Assembly (NCBI GenBank): GCA_000974665.1
Contig: BBSY01000002.1
Span: forward strand, 1,798,001 to 1,862,000
DNA from: an alpha proteobacterium U9-1i
GTDB lineage: Bacteria > Pseudomonadota > Alphaproteobacteria > Caulobacterales > Aquidulcibacteraceae
DNA length: 64,000 nucleotides
Reading direction: 5' to 3'
The translations under genes and the position numbers were made by a program. This document shows, piece by piece, positions 23,885 through 31,578 of the stretch. The notes under the pieces were generated by a model that worked only from the letters and a program-made list of their open reading frames with translations, made no database searches and was not told the DNA's origin. Within the stretch, counting starts at the first letter, position 1. Every line of letters starts with the position of its first letter.

Positions 23885-24808
23885 CTAGTACATTTCCAAA
23901 TCCCGCGCTGAAACGACAGCCCCCGCATAGCCAAACTCGCGCATTTCCGCGACCAGATCTTCGTCCGTCGCGCCCCAATAGAGCTGGTGATACAGCACCA
24001 CCAGCGCCGGCCGCGTTTCATTCGCGATCGCCGCCAGTTCGCGCGTCGAGGTGTGGAAGCTCGAATGATAACGCTGCCACTCCGGAGGCCGCGTGGAGAA
24101 GCGATGCGTGGAATAAACCTCGTGCGCGAGGATATCGGCGCCGCGCGCCGCTTCGCGCAGCGCTGGGCTTGGCCGCGCATCGCCGGAAATCACGATCGTC
24201 GTCGTCCCATCGCTGACGCGATACCCAAATGCGTGCGTCCACGTTCCATGCAGCACCGGTATCGCTTCCACGCGCACGCCATCCCGCTCCATCACGACGC
24301 CAGCGCGACGGATGTCTGTCGCGTTCGTGCGCCATCCTGTGCGATTGGACGGTTCACCACCATCGAGACGCATCCGCACATCATCGCGATAAGCGCTCTG
24401 CAGCGCGCGCGCCATGCGCGTTGTGCCGGGTGGCCCGTAGAGCGCAAGCGGCGCGGTGCGCTCCAGCACCCACGGTGAAAACATCACGTCTGGCAGGCCT
24501 AACGTATGGTCTGAGTGCAGATGCGTAAGGAACATCGTATCGAGACGCGATGCTTCGAGCGCGACGAGGCTATGTTGTCGCGACGCGGCGGCGGCGCGCC
24601 GCACGATTCCAGGCCCCGCGTCGAACAAATAGCTTCGTTCGCCCTTGACGATTGCCAGCGCTGGCCCCGAGCGATCCGGATCGGCGTTCGGGGTGCCCGT
24701 TCCCAACACAACCAACCGCATCCGATCAATTGGCGCCATGCTCTGCGCGGAACTGGCGCCAATCGCGAAGACACAGAGCGCCAACAACGTGACGGCATAC
24801 CGATACAT
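23885..24808 (-). CDS. Exported metallo-beta-lactamase-fold hydrolase (RNase Z/arylsulfatase-like)
   Basis: A 307-residue metallo-beta-lactamase-fold protein with a cleavable signal peptide (residues 1-22). Metal-binding motifs are THLHSDHTLGLPD near residue 95, LHGTWTHAFGYRV, VISGDARPS and a late YHSSFHTS, in the order seen in the RNase Z-like branch that also holds arylsulfatases and phosphodiesterases. Export makes tRNA processing unlikely, so a secreted phosphodiesterase or lactonase-type activity is more plausible. It is divergent from a lipoprotein gene, with 91 bases between them. Confidence 0.88.
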   Translation of the reverse strand: MYRYAVTLLALCVFAIGASSAQSMAPIDRMRLVVLGTGTPNADPDRSGPALAIVKGERSYLFDAGPGIVRRAAAASRQHSLVALEASRLDTMFLTHLHSDHTLGLPDVMFSPWVLERTAPLALYGPPGTTRMARALQSAYRDDVRMRLDGGEPSNRTGWRTNATDIRRAGVVMERDGVRVEAIPVLHGTWTHAFGYRVSDGTTTIVISGDARPSPALREAARGADILAHEVYSTHRFSTRPPEWQRYHSSFHTSTRELAAIANETRPALVVLYHQLYWGATDEDLVAEMREFGYAGAVVSARDLEMY

Positions 24809-24899
24809 AGGCTTCGCTCTCCAGCGTTGTTTGACTACGCGAGAGGGACCTTAGTGCGCGCACTTTGTGCGCCAAGCACGGATCGACGGAGCAACACGG

Positions 24900-25442
24900 A
24901 TGAGCTCTCACATCATCGCCGCGGCGGCTGCACTCGCGCTTGCTGGATGCGCGTCCGCGCAAGCGCAAACCGCGGCGCCGGCGCCGCCGCCGTGCACCAC
25001 GGCGGAGTTTCACCAGATGGATTTCTGGCTCGGCGATTGGGATGGGCGTTGGGATGCATCGCCCAGCATGCCCGCCGGGCAGGGGCGCAACATCATCACC
25101 CGCGAGTACGGCGGCTGCGTCATCCAAGAAGCGTTCACCGGCGACGCAAGCACCGGCGATCTCATCGGCCATTCGGTGTCGACGTACGACGCGCCCTCGC
25201 AGCGTTGGCGTCAAACCTGGGTAGATAATCAAGGTGGGTATTACGCGCTGATCGGCGGGCCGGAGGGCGACGATTTCATCCTCCACCTCCACCGCCCACG
25301 CGATAACGTGCTCGTGCAACGCATGGTGTTCGAGGACATCACCCCGCAAGCCTTCACGTGGCGCTGGCAGAGGACCCCCGATGCCGGCGCGACATGGGCG
25401 GACCAATGGGTGATCCAGTATACGCGCCGCGCGCCGGGCTGA
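24900..25442 (+). CDS. Lipoprotein with DUF1579-like domain
   Basis: A 180-residue predicted lipoprotein; the start at 24900 follows GGAG by eight bases and gives a signal ending LAGC. The mature domain opens with EFHQMDFWLGDWDGRWD, a motif common in DUF1579-type lipocalin-like proteins, then GGCVIQEAFTG, QRWRQTWVDNQGGYYAL, and a final FTWRWQRTPDAGATW. These proteins probably bind a small hydrophobic ligand, but nothing specific is known. It stands before phaB and may share its transcript across a 90-base gap that includes a weak hairpin (GCCGG-ctgaga-CCGGC). Confidence 0.72.
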   Translation: MSSHIIAAAAALALAGCASAQAQTAAPAPPPCTTAEFHQMDFWLGDWDGRWDASPSMPAGQGRNIITREYGGCVIQEAFTGDASTGDLIGHSVSTYDAPSQRWRQTWVDNQGGYYALIGGPEGDDFILHLHRPRDNVLVQRMVFEDITPQAFTWRWQRTPDAGATWADQWVIQYTRRAPG

Positions 25443-25532
25443 ATTTTTCGCGCCGAGCGCGTGACGCGTGTTGCTTCGCCGGCTGAGACCGGCAAAGTGT
25501 TCCAAACGGCTCTTCGACCGGGAGGAATACAT

Positions 25533-26258
25533 ATGGCGCGCGTGGCATTGGTGACGGGTGGAACCCGCGGCATCGGCAAAGCGATTTCGGCCCGGTTGAA
25601 GGCTGACGGCTTCAAGGTCGCGGCCAATTACGCCGGCAATTCCGAAGCCGCCGAAGCCACCGCCAAGGAACTCGGCATCAGCGTCTACAAATGGGACGTG
25701 GGCGACGCCGCCCAGTGCGCCGAAGGCATCGCCAAGGTGACGGCTGAACTCGGGCCCGTGGACGTGCTTGTAAACAATGCCGGCATCACCCGCGACGGCC
25801 TCTTCCACAAGATGGCCGCCGAGAAATGGGACGACGTCATCCGCGTCGATCTCTCCTCGCTCTTTTACATGACGCGCCCGGTGATCGAAGGCATGCGCGA
25901 GCGCGGCTTCGGCCGGATCATCAACATCAGCTCGATCAACGGCCAAAAAGGCCAAGTGGGGCAGGTCAATTATTCAGCCGCGAAGGCCGGCATGATCGGC
26001 TTTACTAAGGCGCTGGCCCAGGAAGGCGCCAGCAAGGGCGTGACTGTGAACGCCATCGCACCGGGCTACATCGATACAGATATGGTCGCGGCCGTGCCTG
26101 AGGATGTGCTGAAGAAGATCATTTCCACCATCCCAGTGGGCCGCCTCGGCAAGGCCGAGGAAATCGCCCACGCTGTTTCGTTCCTCGCCTCTGACGGCGC
26201 AGCATTCATGACGGGCGCCACAATCACCATGAACGGCGCGCAATATATCGCGAGCTAA
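25533..26258 (+). CDS. phaB: Acetoacetyl-CoA reductase
   Basis: A 241-residue short-chain dehydrogenase that reduces acetoacetyl-CoA to (R)-3-hydroxybutyryl-CoA with NADPH, the second step of polyhydroxybutyrate synthesis. The cofactor motif TGGTRGIGKA is at residues 8-17, NNAGITRDGLFHKM near 80, and the active-site Tyr147 and Lys151 in VNYSAAKAG, preceded by SSINGQKGQ. The start at 25533 has an excellent GGGAGGAA site. FabG is the main alternative; the phaB-like INGQKGQxGQxNYSAAKAG signature and the presence of phaR/phaA favour PhaB. phaC is not in the window. Confidence 0.93.
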   Translation: MARVALVTGGTRGIGKAISARLKADGFKVAANYAGNSEAAEATAKELGISVYKWDVGDAAQCAEGIAKVTAELGPVDVLVNNAGITRDGLFHKMAAEKWDDVIRVDLSSLFYMTRPVIEGMRERGFGRIINISSINGQKGQVGQVNYSAAKAGMIGFTKALAQEGASKGVTVNAIAPGYIDTDMVAAVPEDVLKKIISTIPVGRLGKAEEIAHAVSFLASDGAAFMTGATITMNGAQYIAS

Positions 26259-26275
26259 CGTGCGGTAACCCCGCC

Positions 26276-26300
26276 GGAACCTGACGCCGTGTTCAGCGTT
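26276..26300 (+). promoter_or_regulatory. EcfG-type general stress response promoter
   Basis: GGAAC at 26276-26280 and CGTT at 26297-26300 are separated by exactly 16 bases, matching the alphaproteobacterial EcfG consensus GGAAC-N16/17-CGTT. The predicted start of transcription is near 26307, about 23 bases before the CsbD start codon. This fits CsbD being a stress protein. Confidence 0.8.
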
Positions 26301-26329
26301 TTCCCTCCGACTGACAGAGGAGAAAAGTC

Positions 26330-26524
26330 ATGGACAAAGAACACGTGAAAAGCGCCGCCGATAAAGCTTCCGGCGCGCTGAAGGAAGGCGCTGGCAAAAT
26401 GACCGGCAACAAGAAGCTGGAAGCCGAAGGCAAGTTCGATAAGGCCAAGGGCGAAGTCCGCGAAGTCGTGGGCGACGCTAAGGATGCGGCGCGCCGCGCC
26501 GCCGACGAAGCCAACAAGCACTAA
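26330..26524 (+). CDS. CsbD-like stress protein
   Basis: A 64-residue, highly charged, predicted natively unfolded helical protein of the CsbD family: KSAADKASGALKEGAGKMTG is followed by a repeat-like KFDKAKGEVREVVGDAKDA. Such proteins accumulate under general stress; their function is not known. GAGGAGAA lies six bases before the ATG. An EcfG-type promoter sits just upstream, predicting induction by the PhyR-EcfG general stress pathway. A perfect hairpin follows the stop. Confidence 0.9.
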   Translation: MDKEHVKSAADKASGALKEGAGKMTGNKKLEAEGKFDKAKGEVREVVGDAKDAARRAADEANKH

Positions 26525-26546
26525 GCTTTCCTCAAAAGCGATTTGG

Positions 26547-26572
26547 ATGGCCCGCGTGAAAACGCGGGCCAT
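26547..26572. terminator. Perfect hairpin between csbD-like and VOC genes
   Basis: ATGGCCCGCGT-gaaa-ACGCGGGCCAT forms an 11-bp stem with a four-base loop between two convergent stops. Only short T/A-rich flanks are present. It probably ends transcription in both directions. Confidence 0.65.
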
Positions 26573-26578
26573 TTCGCG

Positions 26579-26998
26579 TCAGCCCGGCTTATGGACGTAT
26601 TCGAGCTTCAGTCCGTCCGGGTCGGCGAAAAACACCGCATAATAGCCGGCTCCGTAGCGTGGGTACTCGGCTGGCGCATCGAGGATTGTCGCCCCGATCT
26701 CCAGCAAAAGCGCGTGCAACGCATCGACATCGGCGCGGCTGTCCGCATTCCAAGCGACGTGATGCAGCCCCGGCGCATAGCGATCGTGCGCGCGGTCAGC
26801 GCTTTCCGGCTTTGCCCGCATGACGCCAAACGATGTTACAAATCCACTTGCGTCGCGCAGGTCCATATCGAAGCCGCGCTCGTGGTCGGCCACGAACACA
26901 TAACCCATGAAGCCCAGCACGGCCTCGTAGAATGCGCGCGACGCCTCTGGTGACTTCACCGTGACATCGACGTGGTGCACCGCGCCGCGCACCCTCAT
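26579..26998 (-). CDS. VOC-superfamily (glyoxalase/bleomycin resistance-like) protein
   Basis: A 139-residue vicinal-oxygen-chelate protein built from two beta-alpha-beta-beta-beta halves. The first half opens with VHHVDVTVKSPEASRAFYEAVLG, the second with GLHHVAWNADSRADVDAL, and it ends AVFFADPDGLKLEYVHKP. The metal ligands are probably the His of VHH, the His of LHH and the Glu of KLEY. Its ATG overlaps the stop of the cobalamin adenosyltransferase gene (ATGA). It does not carry clear methylmalonyl-CoA epimerase features, so the link to B12 metabolism is by position only. Confidence 0.85.
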   Translation of the reverse strand: MRVRGAVHHVDVTVKSPEASRAFYEAVLGFMGYVFVADHERGFDMDLRDASGFVTSFGVMRAKPESADRAHDRYAPGLHHVAWNADSRADVDALHALLLEIGATILDAPAEYPRYGAGYYAVFFADPDGLKLEYVHKPG

Positions 26999-27567
26999 CG
27001 GTTTGCGCCTGGTTTCCACATGATGTCGGCGCGTCCCTGATCGTTGGCGTAGCGCGCGGCCACGAACAGCATATCCGACATGCGGTTGGCGAACTTGATC
27101 GAGGCGGGCGAAACCTTCTCCACGGCCGCAAGCGCCACGATCGCCCGCTCCGCCCGACGCATCACTGCGCGCGCCACGTGCAAATGCGCCGCCGCCGGCG
27201 ATCCGCCCGGTAGAATGAAAGAGGTGAGCGGCGAAAGTTTCTCATTCAGCGCGTCGACCTCTGCTTCCAGCCGATCCACTTGCGCGTCGATGATGCGCAA
27301 AGGTTCGTACGGCAGCGGCTTGTCGGTTTCCGGCGTCGCCAAATCTGCGCCCAGATCAAACAGATCGTTCTGCGCTCGGTCCAATATCGGATCGAGCGTT
27401 GGGTCAGCCGTCGTATAGAGCCGCGCTACGCCGATCGCGGAATTGGCCTCATCCACGGCGCCGTACGCTTCCACGCGCGGGCTGGCCTTGGACACCGGCT
27501 CACCCGTCGCCAGCCGCGTCTTGCCGCCGTCGCCGGCCTTTGTGACGATCTTATCGAGCCTAACCAT
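26995..27567 (-). CDS. Cob(I)alamin adenosyltransferase, PduO type
   Basis: A 190-residue PduO-type ATP:cob(I)alamin adenosyltransferase, which makes adenosylcobalamin, cofactor of methylmalonyl-CoA mutase and other enzymes. Seen: the N-terminal ATP loop IVTKAGDGGKTRLATG, VEAYGAVDEANSAIG, the helix QNDLFDLGADLATP, FILPGGSPAAAHLHVARAVMRRAER and the closing NRMSDMLFVAARY. The start at 27567 (MVRLDK) lies inside the end of the HIG1 gene, an eight-base overlap. A three-gene operon is evident: HIG1, this gene, VOC. Confidence 0.94.
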   Translation of the reverse strand: MVRLDKIVTKAGDGGKTRLATGEPVSKASPRVEAYGAVDEANSAIGVARLYTTADPTLDPILDRAQNDLFDLGADLATPETDKPLPYEPLRIIDAQVDRLEAEVDALNEKLSPLTSFILPGGSPAAAHLHVARAVMRRAERAIVALAAVEKVSPASIKFANRMSDMLFVAARYANDQGRADIMWKPGANR

Positions 27568-27760
27568 GGCTTTGCTTCCACCACATCGCCGCCACCAGCA
27601 CCAAGATCGCCACGAACTGCGCCAGAACGCGCATCCGCATCGCCTTGTTTGACCACGAGCGGCCGAAATCGCCGCCGCGGAACATCGCGTAGATGCCAAA
27701 GCACAAGACCGCGAACACAACGAAAAGCGCCAGCGGAATGAGGTAATCAAAGGGGTCCAT
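27560..27760 (-). CDS. HIG1-domain twin-transmembrane protein
   Basis: A 66-residue membrane protein with two helices (about 7-25 and 44-61) linked by a cytoplasmic basic loop with GRSWSNKAMRMRVLAQF. This matches the HIG1 domain of bacterial and mitochondrial respiratory-chain-associated proteins. In bacteria it is small and of unclear role, possibly linked to cytochrome oxidase. It is the first gene of the operon with the cobalamin adenosyltransferase, a neighbourhood I recall from related alphaproteobacteria. Confidence 0.85.
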   Translation of the reverse strand: MDPFDYLIPLALFVVFAVLCFGIYAMFRGGDFGRSWSNKAMRMRVLAQFVAILVLVAAMWWKQSHG

Positions 27761-27775
27761 GCGCTGAGCTTACCA

Positions 27776-27799
27776 CCCCCTCCCGTTCAAGGGAGGGGG
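27776..27799. repeat. Short G/C palindrome between divergent genes
   Basis: CCCCCTCCC-gttcaa-GGGAGGGGG forms a perfect 9-bp stem, followed by a G-rich AGGGGGTGGGG. It resembles one half of the dispersed three-part repeat and lies between the HIG1 and rmuC genes. Confidence 0.55.
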
Positions 27800-27885
27800 C
27801 AGGGGGTGGGGTGAACCGCCACGCCTGGAATTGCGCCTGATCAGTGCGGCCCCAATCCTGCCGCCGCGCCTGCTACCCTTAGCCC

Positions 27886-29190
27886 ATGACCGAATCGCTT
27901 CTGCTGATCCTTGCCCTGGCGGCCGTCGGGGCCGCGCTCTGGTTCGCCTCACGCTCCGCCGGCGTTGAGCCGATCCGGGCCGAGCGCGACCGCGCGCTTG
28001 CTGAGCTCACCACACTCCGCCAGGAAAACGCCCGCCTCGGCGCCGAACTCGCGGCGGAAAAGAGCGCCGCTGGCGCGCGCAACGAATCCGAAGAGGCCCG
28101 CTTCCTGGCGCTCGCCGCCAAGGCGCTCGAAGCCTCGCAGCAGAACTTCATGACCCTCGCGAACGAAACGTTCGAGAAGCACAAAATGGCCGCCCAAGGC
28201 GGCGTCAAGGAGGTGCTGACGCCCGCGCAGGAAGCGCTCGCCAAGCTCGCCGGCCAAGTTGAGGCGCTGGAAAAATCACGCACGCAGGACAAAGCCGCGC
28301 TGGGCGAACAGATGCGCGCCATCGGCGACACGCTGAAGGAAACCCAAGGCGTCACCGGCAAGCTGGTGCAGGCGCTGCGGCAAAGCCCGAAAGCGCGCGG
28401 CCGTTGGGGCGAGCAGACGCTGCGCAACGTGCTCGAACTCTCCGGTCTCTCCAGCCAAGTCGATTTCACCGAACAGGTGTCCACCACCGACGGCGAAGGC
28501 GCGCGTTTGCGTCCGGACGTGGTGATCAATCTGCCGGGCGGGCGCTGCATCGTCGTCGATTCAAAGGTCGCACTCTCCGCTTATCTCGACGCGATTGAAG
28601 CGCCTGATGAAGCAGCGCGCCTGGTTCTGCTGAAGAAGCACGCGGCGGAATTGAAGAGCCACGTGCGCAATCTGGCCTCGAAGGATTATTGGAAGCACGT
28701 GCCGGCGACAGCGGATTTCGTCGTGCTGTTTGTGCCGGGCGAAAACTTCCTCGCCGCTGCCGCCGAGCAGGATGCGAACCTGTTCGACGACGCGTTCGCG
28801 GCGAAAGTGATCATCGCCACGCCATCGACCATGGTCGCGTTGGCGAAATCGGTGGCCTATGGCTGGCGTCAGGAGCAAAGCGCCAAGAACGCCCAGGAAA
28901 TCGCCGAACTGGGTCGTGAGCTCTATCGCCGCATGGCGGTGATGAACGATCACCTCACCAAGGTCGGCGACAGCATCGGTCAAACCGTAACGCGCTACAA
29001 TGCGTTGCTGGGATCGGTCGAAAGCCGTGTCATGCCCCAAGCGCGCAAGTTCAAGGAATTGGGCGCGGGCGACGCCGGCATCGACATCGCCGCCGCGCCA
29101 CAACTCGAAACCGCGCCGCGCCTGCCTGCGCCGCCAGAGCAACTTGAGCTCACGCCGCCGCCTGTGACGACGTCGCGCCGCGCGCGCTAA
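27886..29190 (+). CDS. rmuC: DNA recombination protein RmuC
   Basis: A 434-residue RmuC-family protein, implicated in limiting recombination at inverted repeats. It has an N-terminal membrane segment (residues 3-18), a long coiled coil (about 25-160), and the nuclease-like RmuC domain: QSPKARGRWGEQTLRNVLE, RPDVVINLPGGRCIVVDSKVALSAYLDA, VLFVPGENFLAAA and VIIATPSTMVALAKSVAYGWRQE. The acidic and Lys residues of the restriction-enzyme-like core (VDSK) are present. The C-terminal tail is Pro-rich. The stop shares CTAA with the convergent QueD-like gene. Confidence 0.95.
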   Translation: MTESLLLILALAAVGAALWFASRSAGVEPIRAERDRALAELTTLRQENARLGAELAAEKSAAGARNESEEARFLALAAKALEASQQNFMTLANETFEKHKMAAQGGVKEVLTPAQEALAKLAGQVEALEKSRTQDKAALGEQMRAIGDTLKETQGVTGKLVQALRQSPKARGRWGEQTLRNVLELSGLSSQVDFTEQVSTTDGEGARLRPDVVINLPGGRCIVVDSKVALSAYLDAIEAPDEAARLVLLKKHAAELKSHVRNLASKDYWKHVPATADFVVLFVPGENFLAAAAEQDANLFDDAFAAKVIIATPSTMVALAKSVAYGWRQEQSAKNAQEIAELGRELYRRMAVMNDHLTKVGDSIGQTVTRYNALLGSVESRVMPQARKFKELGAGDAGIDIAAAPQLETAPRLPAPPEQLELTPPPVTTSRRAR

Positions 29191-29708
29191 AAATCGTTGA
29201 TGCTCATGTCGGCGCGCCAGGGCCAAGCGCCGGCGCGCAGGCCGCACGTCGCGGCATCGAACGTCGCTTCTGAGACCACAACCGTGTTCGTCGGCGTTTC
29301 TTCGATGCGCAACTCTTCCAAGCGGAACGGCAACCTGTCGTCGGCGATGAACGCCGACAGCTTCAGCCAGAAGCAGGCCGCCAAGGCCTCCGTCGTCGGA
29401 TCGCCCTGAAACGTCATGATCTGGTTCAGCCGTTGTGGCTCGCGCTCGCGGAAGAACGCGATCAGCGGATCGCCTTCGCCCAGATGCAGCGAATGATCGA
29501 CGGCCTCATCGATCCATTGGTGCCAACGCTTCTTCACGCGCTCGAACGGCGCGGTGGAATTGGTCGCGCTGAAGCGGAAGCGCTCCAGCGGCGCGAGCTT
29601 TACGGTGACAAATTCATTGTGGCCGTGCGGCACCGCGCAACGGGGGCTATCGGTCGCCAACAGGCGATGCGCCATCGCGTAGCGACGGGTGAATTCCAAC
29701 GCAGCCAT
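29187..29708 (-). CDS. 6-carboxytetrahydropterin synthase/QueD-like enzyme
   Basis: A 173-residue member of the 6-pyruvoyltetrahydropterin synthase family, which in bacteria usually makes 6-carboxytetrahydropterin for queuosine. The start at 29708 follows GAGGAAGATC. Seen: FTRRYAMAHRLL with a zinc His, RCAVPHGHNEF with the catalytic Cys and two zinc His, HQWIDEAVDHSLHLG with the catalytic Asp-His, FQGDPTTEALA, and IEETPTNTVVVSE at the substrate end. It is longer than typical QueD (~120-140), with an extra central segment. No other queuosine gene is nearby. Confidence 0.87.
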   Translation of the reverse strand: MAALEFTRRYAMAHRLLATDSPRCAVPHGHNEFVTVKLAPLERFRFSATNSTAPFERVKKRWHQWIDEAVDHSLHLGEGDPLIAFFREREPQRLNQIMTFQGDPTTEALAACFWLKLSAFIADDRLPFRLEELRIEETPTNTVVVSEATFDAATCGLRAGAWPWRADMSINDF

Positions 29709-29774
29709 GATCTTCCTCGAAGCAACCCGCAGCACAGACGAGCGCCAAGAGCGCTTGATAGGTCAAAAGCGGCG

Positions 29775-29990
29775 CTACTTCCAGAGCGGCTCGCCCAGAT
29801 TGATCTTGCTCGGCGGCACCAGCCCGCCCACCGCCGCGCCAATCAGAGCGCCGCCAACCACGCCCGGGCCGCCGCCAACCAGGCCTACGCCCGCGCCAAT
29901 GCCGGCGCCTGATACGATCCGCTCGCCTTGCGCTGTGCCGCACCCGGCGACAAGAACCGCGATCGCTGCGGCCGTTATGGCTTTTTGCAT
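29775..29990 (-). CDS. Glycine-zipper lipoprotein (paralog of next)
   Basis: A 71-residue lipoprotein with signal ending VAGC and GGAGG six bases before the ATG. The mature protein is a glycine zipper: G-x-G-I-G-A-G-V-G and GGALIGAAVGG repeats form a helix that can insert in or pack against a membrane. It ends PPSKINLGEPLWK. The next gene upstream encodes the same layout, including the closing NLGxPxW motif, so the two are tandem paralogs. Similar proteins belong to outer-membrane stress lipoproteins. Function unknown. Confidence 0.85.
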   Translation of the reverse strand: MQKAITAAAIAVLVAGCGTAQGERIVSGAGIGAGVGLVGGGPGVVGGALIGAAVGGLVPPSKINLGEPLWK

Positions 29991-30100
29991 GACATCCTCC
30001 ATCAACGTTCAAGCGAACGTCGCGGCGATGCGTAACCAGAACGTAAATGACGCGCAGGGGCTTTCGCCTCTGCGCGTCAAAAACTCGCGTAATCCGTTGT

Positions 30101-30355
30101 TTAGTTCGGCTTCGGCTGATCTTGATCCGGGAATTCCGGGTCGTTCCACACCGGGTCGCCAAGGTTCACGTTTTCAGACGGCGCCACTGCGCCCGCGACG
30201 CCGCCGACAACCGCGCCCGTGCCAGCGCCGACAGGACCAAGCACCGCGCCCGTGCCCGCGCCAATCGCTGCGCCAGAGGCGATGCGGTCGCCGGTCTGCG
30301 TGCCGCACGCTGCAAGGGCCAGCGCGCTGGCCGCGACGAGAACGAGCTTCTTCAT
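30101..30355 (-). CDS. Glycine-zipper lipoprotein with stress-type promoter
   Basis: An 84-residue lipoprotein: signal ending LAAC, a GTQTGDRIASGAAIGAG opening, alternating Gly motifs (GAVLGPVGAGTGAVVGGVAG), and the NLGDPVW motif shared with its downstream paralog, plus an acidic tail. GAGGAGAA precedes the ATG. A GGAAC-N16-AGTT element lies about 30 bases upstream and a hairpin overlaps the ribosome site, so both transcriptional and translational control are possible. The two paralogs are 110 bases apart and may be co-transcribed. Confidence 0.88.
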   Translation of the reverse strand: MKKLVLVAASALALAACGTQTGDRIASGAAIGAGTGAVLGPVGAGTGAVVGGVAGAVAPSENVNLGDPVWNDPEFPDQDQPKPN

Positions 30356-30366
30356 GTGAATTCTCC

Positions 30367-30381
30367 TCAGTGAAACTGAGG
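30367..30381 (-). promoter_or_regulatory. Hairpin touching the ribosome-binding site
   Basis: CTCAGT-ttc-ACTGAG (minus strand) is a perfect 6-bp stem. Its 3' arm runs into GAGGAG of the glycine-zipper lipoprotein gene, so folding would partly cover the ribosome site. Confidence 0.45.
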
Positions 30382-30385
30382 GAGC

Positions 30386-30410
30386 AACTTGCGTAGCAAA
30401 TGATCGTTCC
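30386..30410 (-). promoter_or_regulatory. EcfG-like promoter, one mismatch
   Basis: On the minus strand GGAAC (30406-30410) and AGTT (30386-30389) are 16 bases apart; the consensus second box is CGTT. It points toward the glycine-zipper lipoprotein gene at a sensible distance. Confidence 0.5.
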
Positions 30411-30494
30411 CGCGCGAATTTGGACCATTTGTGGGCAATGGAGACGGCCATGAAGCGCAACCGCGCGCGTTTATTGCGCCTGGTGCGATGATGA

Positions 30495-30545
30495 TCAGCC
30501 AACCAGAATAAGAAATGCGGCGACCCAGAAAACCTTGAACGTCAC
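30495..30545 (-). CDS. Possible 16-residue hydrophobic microprotein
   Basis: A GTG codon at 30545 follows GGAGGG by four bases and opens a 16-codon frame with sequence M-T-F-K-V-F-W-V-A-A-F-L-I-L-V-G before TGA. Such a peptide would be a short membrane helix. It sits between the CorA gene and the glycine-zipper gene. The good ribosome site and the hydrophobic run favour it, but frames this short arise by chance, so support is weak. Confidence 0.25.
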   Translation of the reverse strand: MTFKVFWVAAFLILVG

Positions 30546-30607
30546 GCGTCCCTCCAGCGCAGTCTGACAAGCGCGCAACGCCGCTCAGGCGTTTTGGTTG
30601 CGTCCCG

Positions 30608-31537
30608 CTAGAACCAGCGCCGCCACTTGGCTATGCCGAACAAGATCGCTGGCGCCGCAAACATCAGCGCGAATCCCACCCAAGGGCCCCAGCCGGCGCG
30701 AAACCAGCTCATAGCCTCGAAATTCATGCCGAAGATCGACGCGATCAAAGTTGGCGGAACGAACGCGATGGTGGCGAGCGAGAGCGCCTTCAACACGTTG
30801 GTTTGCGCCGCGTTGATAAAACCGAGCGTCGCATCCTGCAGGAACGAGAGCCGGGGCTGCAGCGCCTCGGCGATGCGCTCCAACTCGCTGACATCGCGCC
30901 CCAGCGCCGAGAGACGCGCATTGTCGAGCCCGTGTCGATCCTTCGCCAAGCGCGCATAAGCCAAAAGGCGTTGCAGGCTGGCGAGAGAGTCATGCGCAAG
31001 AGCGCTCAACGCGCCGATGCGGCCCAGCGTGCGCAATGAAGCATGCAGATCAGGCGGCGTCTTTTCGTCGAAGATCGCGCTCGACAACGTGTTGGCGTCG
31101 CGCGTTGCCTCGGCGAGCAAATCCGCGAGCCGTTCGGCCGCGCCTTCAAGCAGCGCGAAGAACACGTCCGCGCCATTCTGCGCCGAGCCTACGCGCGCAG
31201 AGGCGCGGCCTTGGCCGACCTCGAACGCGCGCGGATGGATTTGTCGAACTGTGACGAGTTTGTCCTTGACCAGGATGAAGGTCACCGCGCCCGAGAGGAA
31301 TTTGCCTTCGTCGCGGCGGCCCAACAGCGTGGCCGTGAGATGTAGCGCGCCCTGATCCTCGTAATAGCGCGCACTTTCCTCGAATGCGGCGCGCTCCGCA
31401 GGGGTTGGCACGTCGATGCCGAGCGCGGCTTCTACCTCCGCCTCCTCTTCGTCGGTGGGGGAGTCGAGGTCGTACCAGAGAGCGGCGGGGTCAAGGCATG
31501 CCGCCACCGCGCCGCCGCGAGAGATCACCCGAAGCAT
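30608..31537 (-). CDS. CorA-family divalent metal ion transporter
   Basis: A 309-residue CorA/ZntB-type channel. A soluble alpha/beta N-terminal domain (YDLDSPTDEEEAEVEAALG, LHLTATLL, FILVKDKLVTVRQIHP) is followed by the long stalk helix (LFALLEGAAERL-type through LSFLQDATLGFINAAQTNVLKAL) and two C-terminal membrane helices. The ion-selectivity loop motif GMN is present in ASIFGMNFEAM. Magnesium, cobalt or zinc are all possible; the loop after GMN does not discriminate well. The C-terminus is the basic KWRRWF usual for CorA proteins. Confidence 0.92.
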   Translation of the reverse strand: MLRVISRGGAVAACLDPAALWYDLDSPTDEEEAEVEAALGIDVPTPAERAAFEESARYYEDQGALHLTATLLGRRDEGKFLSGAVTFILVKDKLVTVRQIHPRAFEVGQGRASARVGSAQNGADVFFALLEGAAERLADLLAEATRDANTLSSAIFDEKTPPDLHASLRTLGRIGALSALAHDSLASLQRLLAYARLAKDRHGLDNARLSALGRDVSELERIAEALQPRLSFLQDATLGFINAAQTNVLKALSLATIAFVPPTLIASIFGMNFEAMSWFRAGWGPWVGFALMFAAPAILFGIAKWRRWF

Positions 31538-31578
31538 GGCCGAGGGTTAGCGCTGTTTGCGTACCGAGCCAATTGCTT

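Noticed and set aside
26579..26998. VOC gene as methylmalonyl-CoA epimerase, given the neighbouring cobalamin adenosyltransferase
   Set aside because: The sequence looks like a general glyoxalase-type VOC protein and I see no epimerase-specific motif; position alone is not enough.
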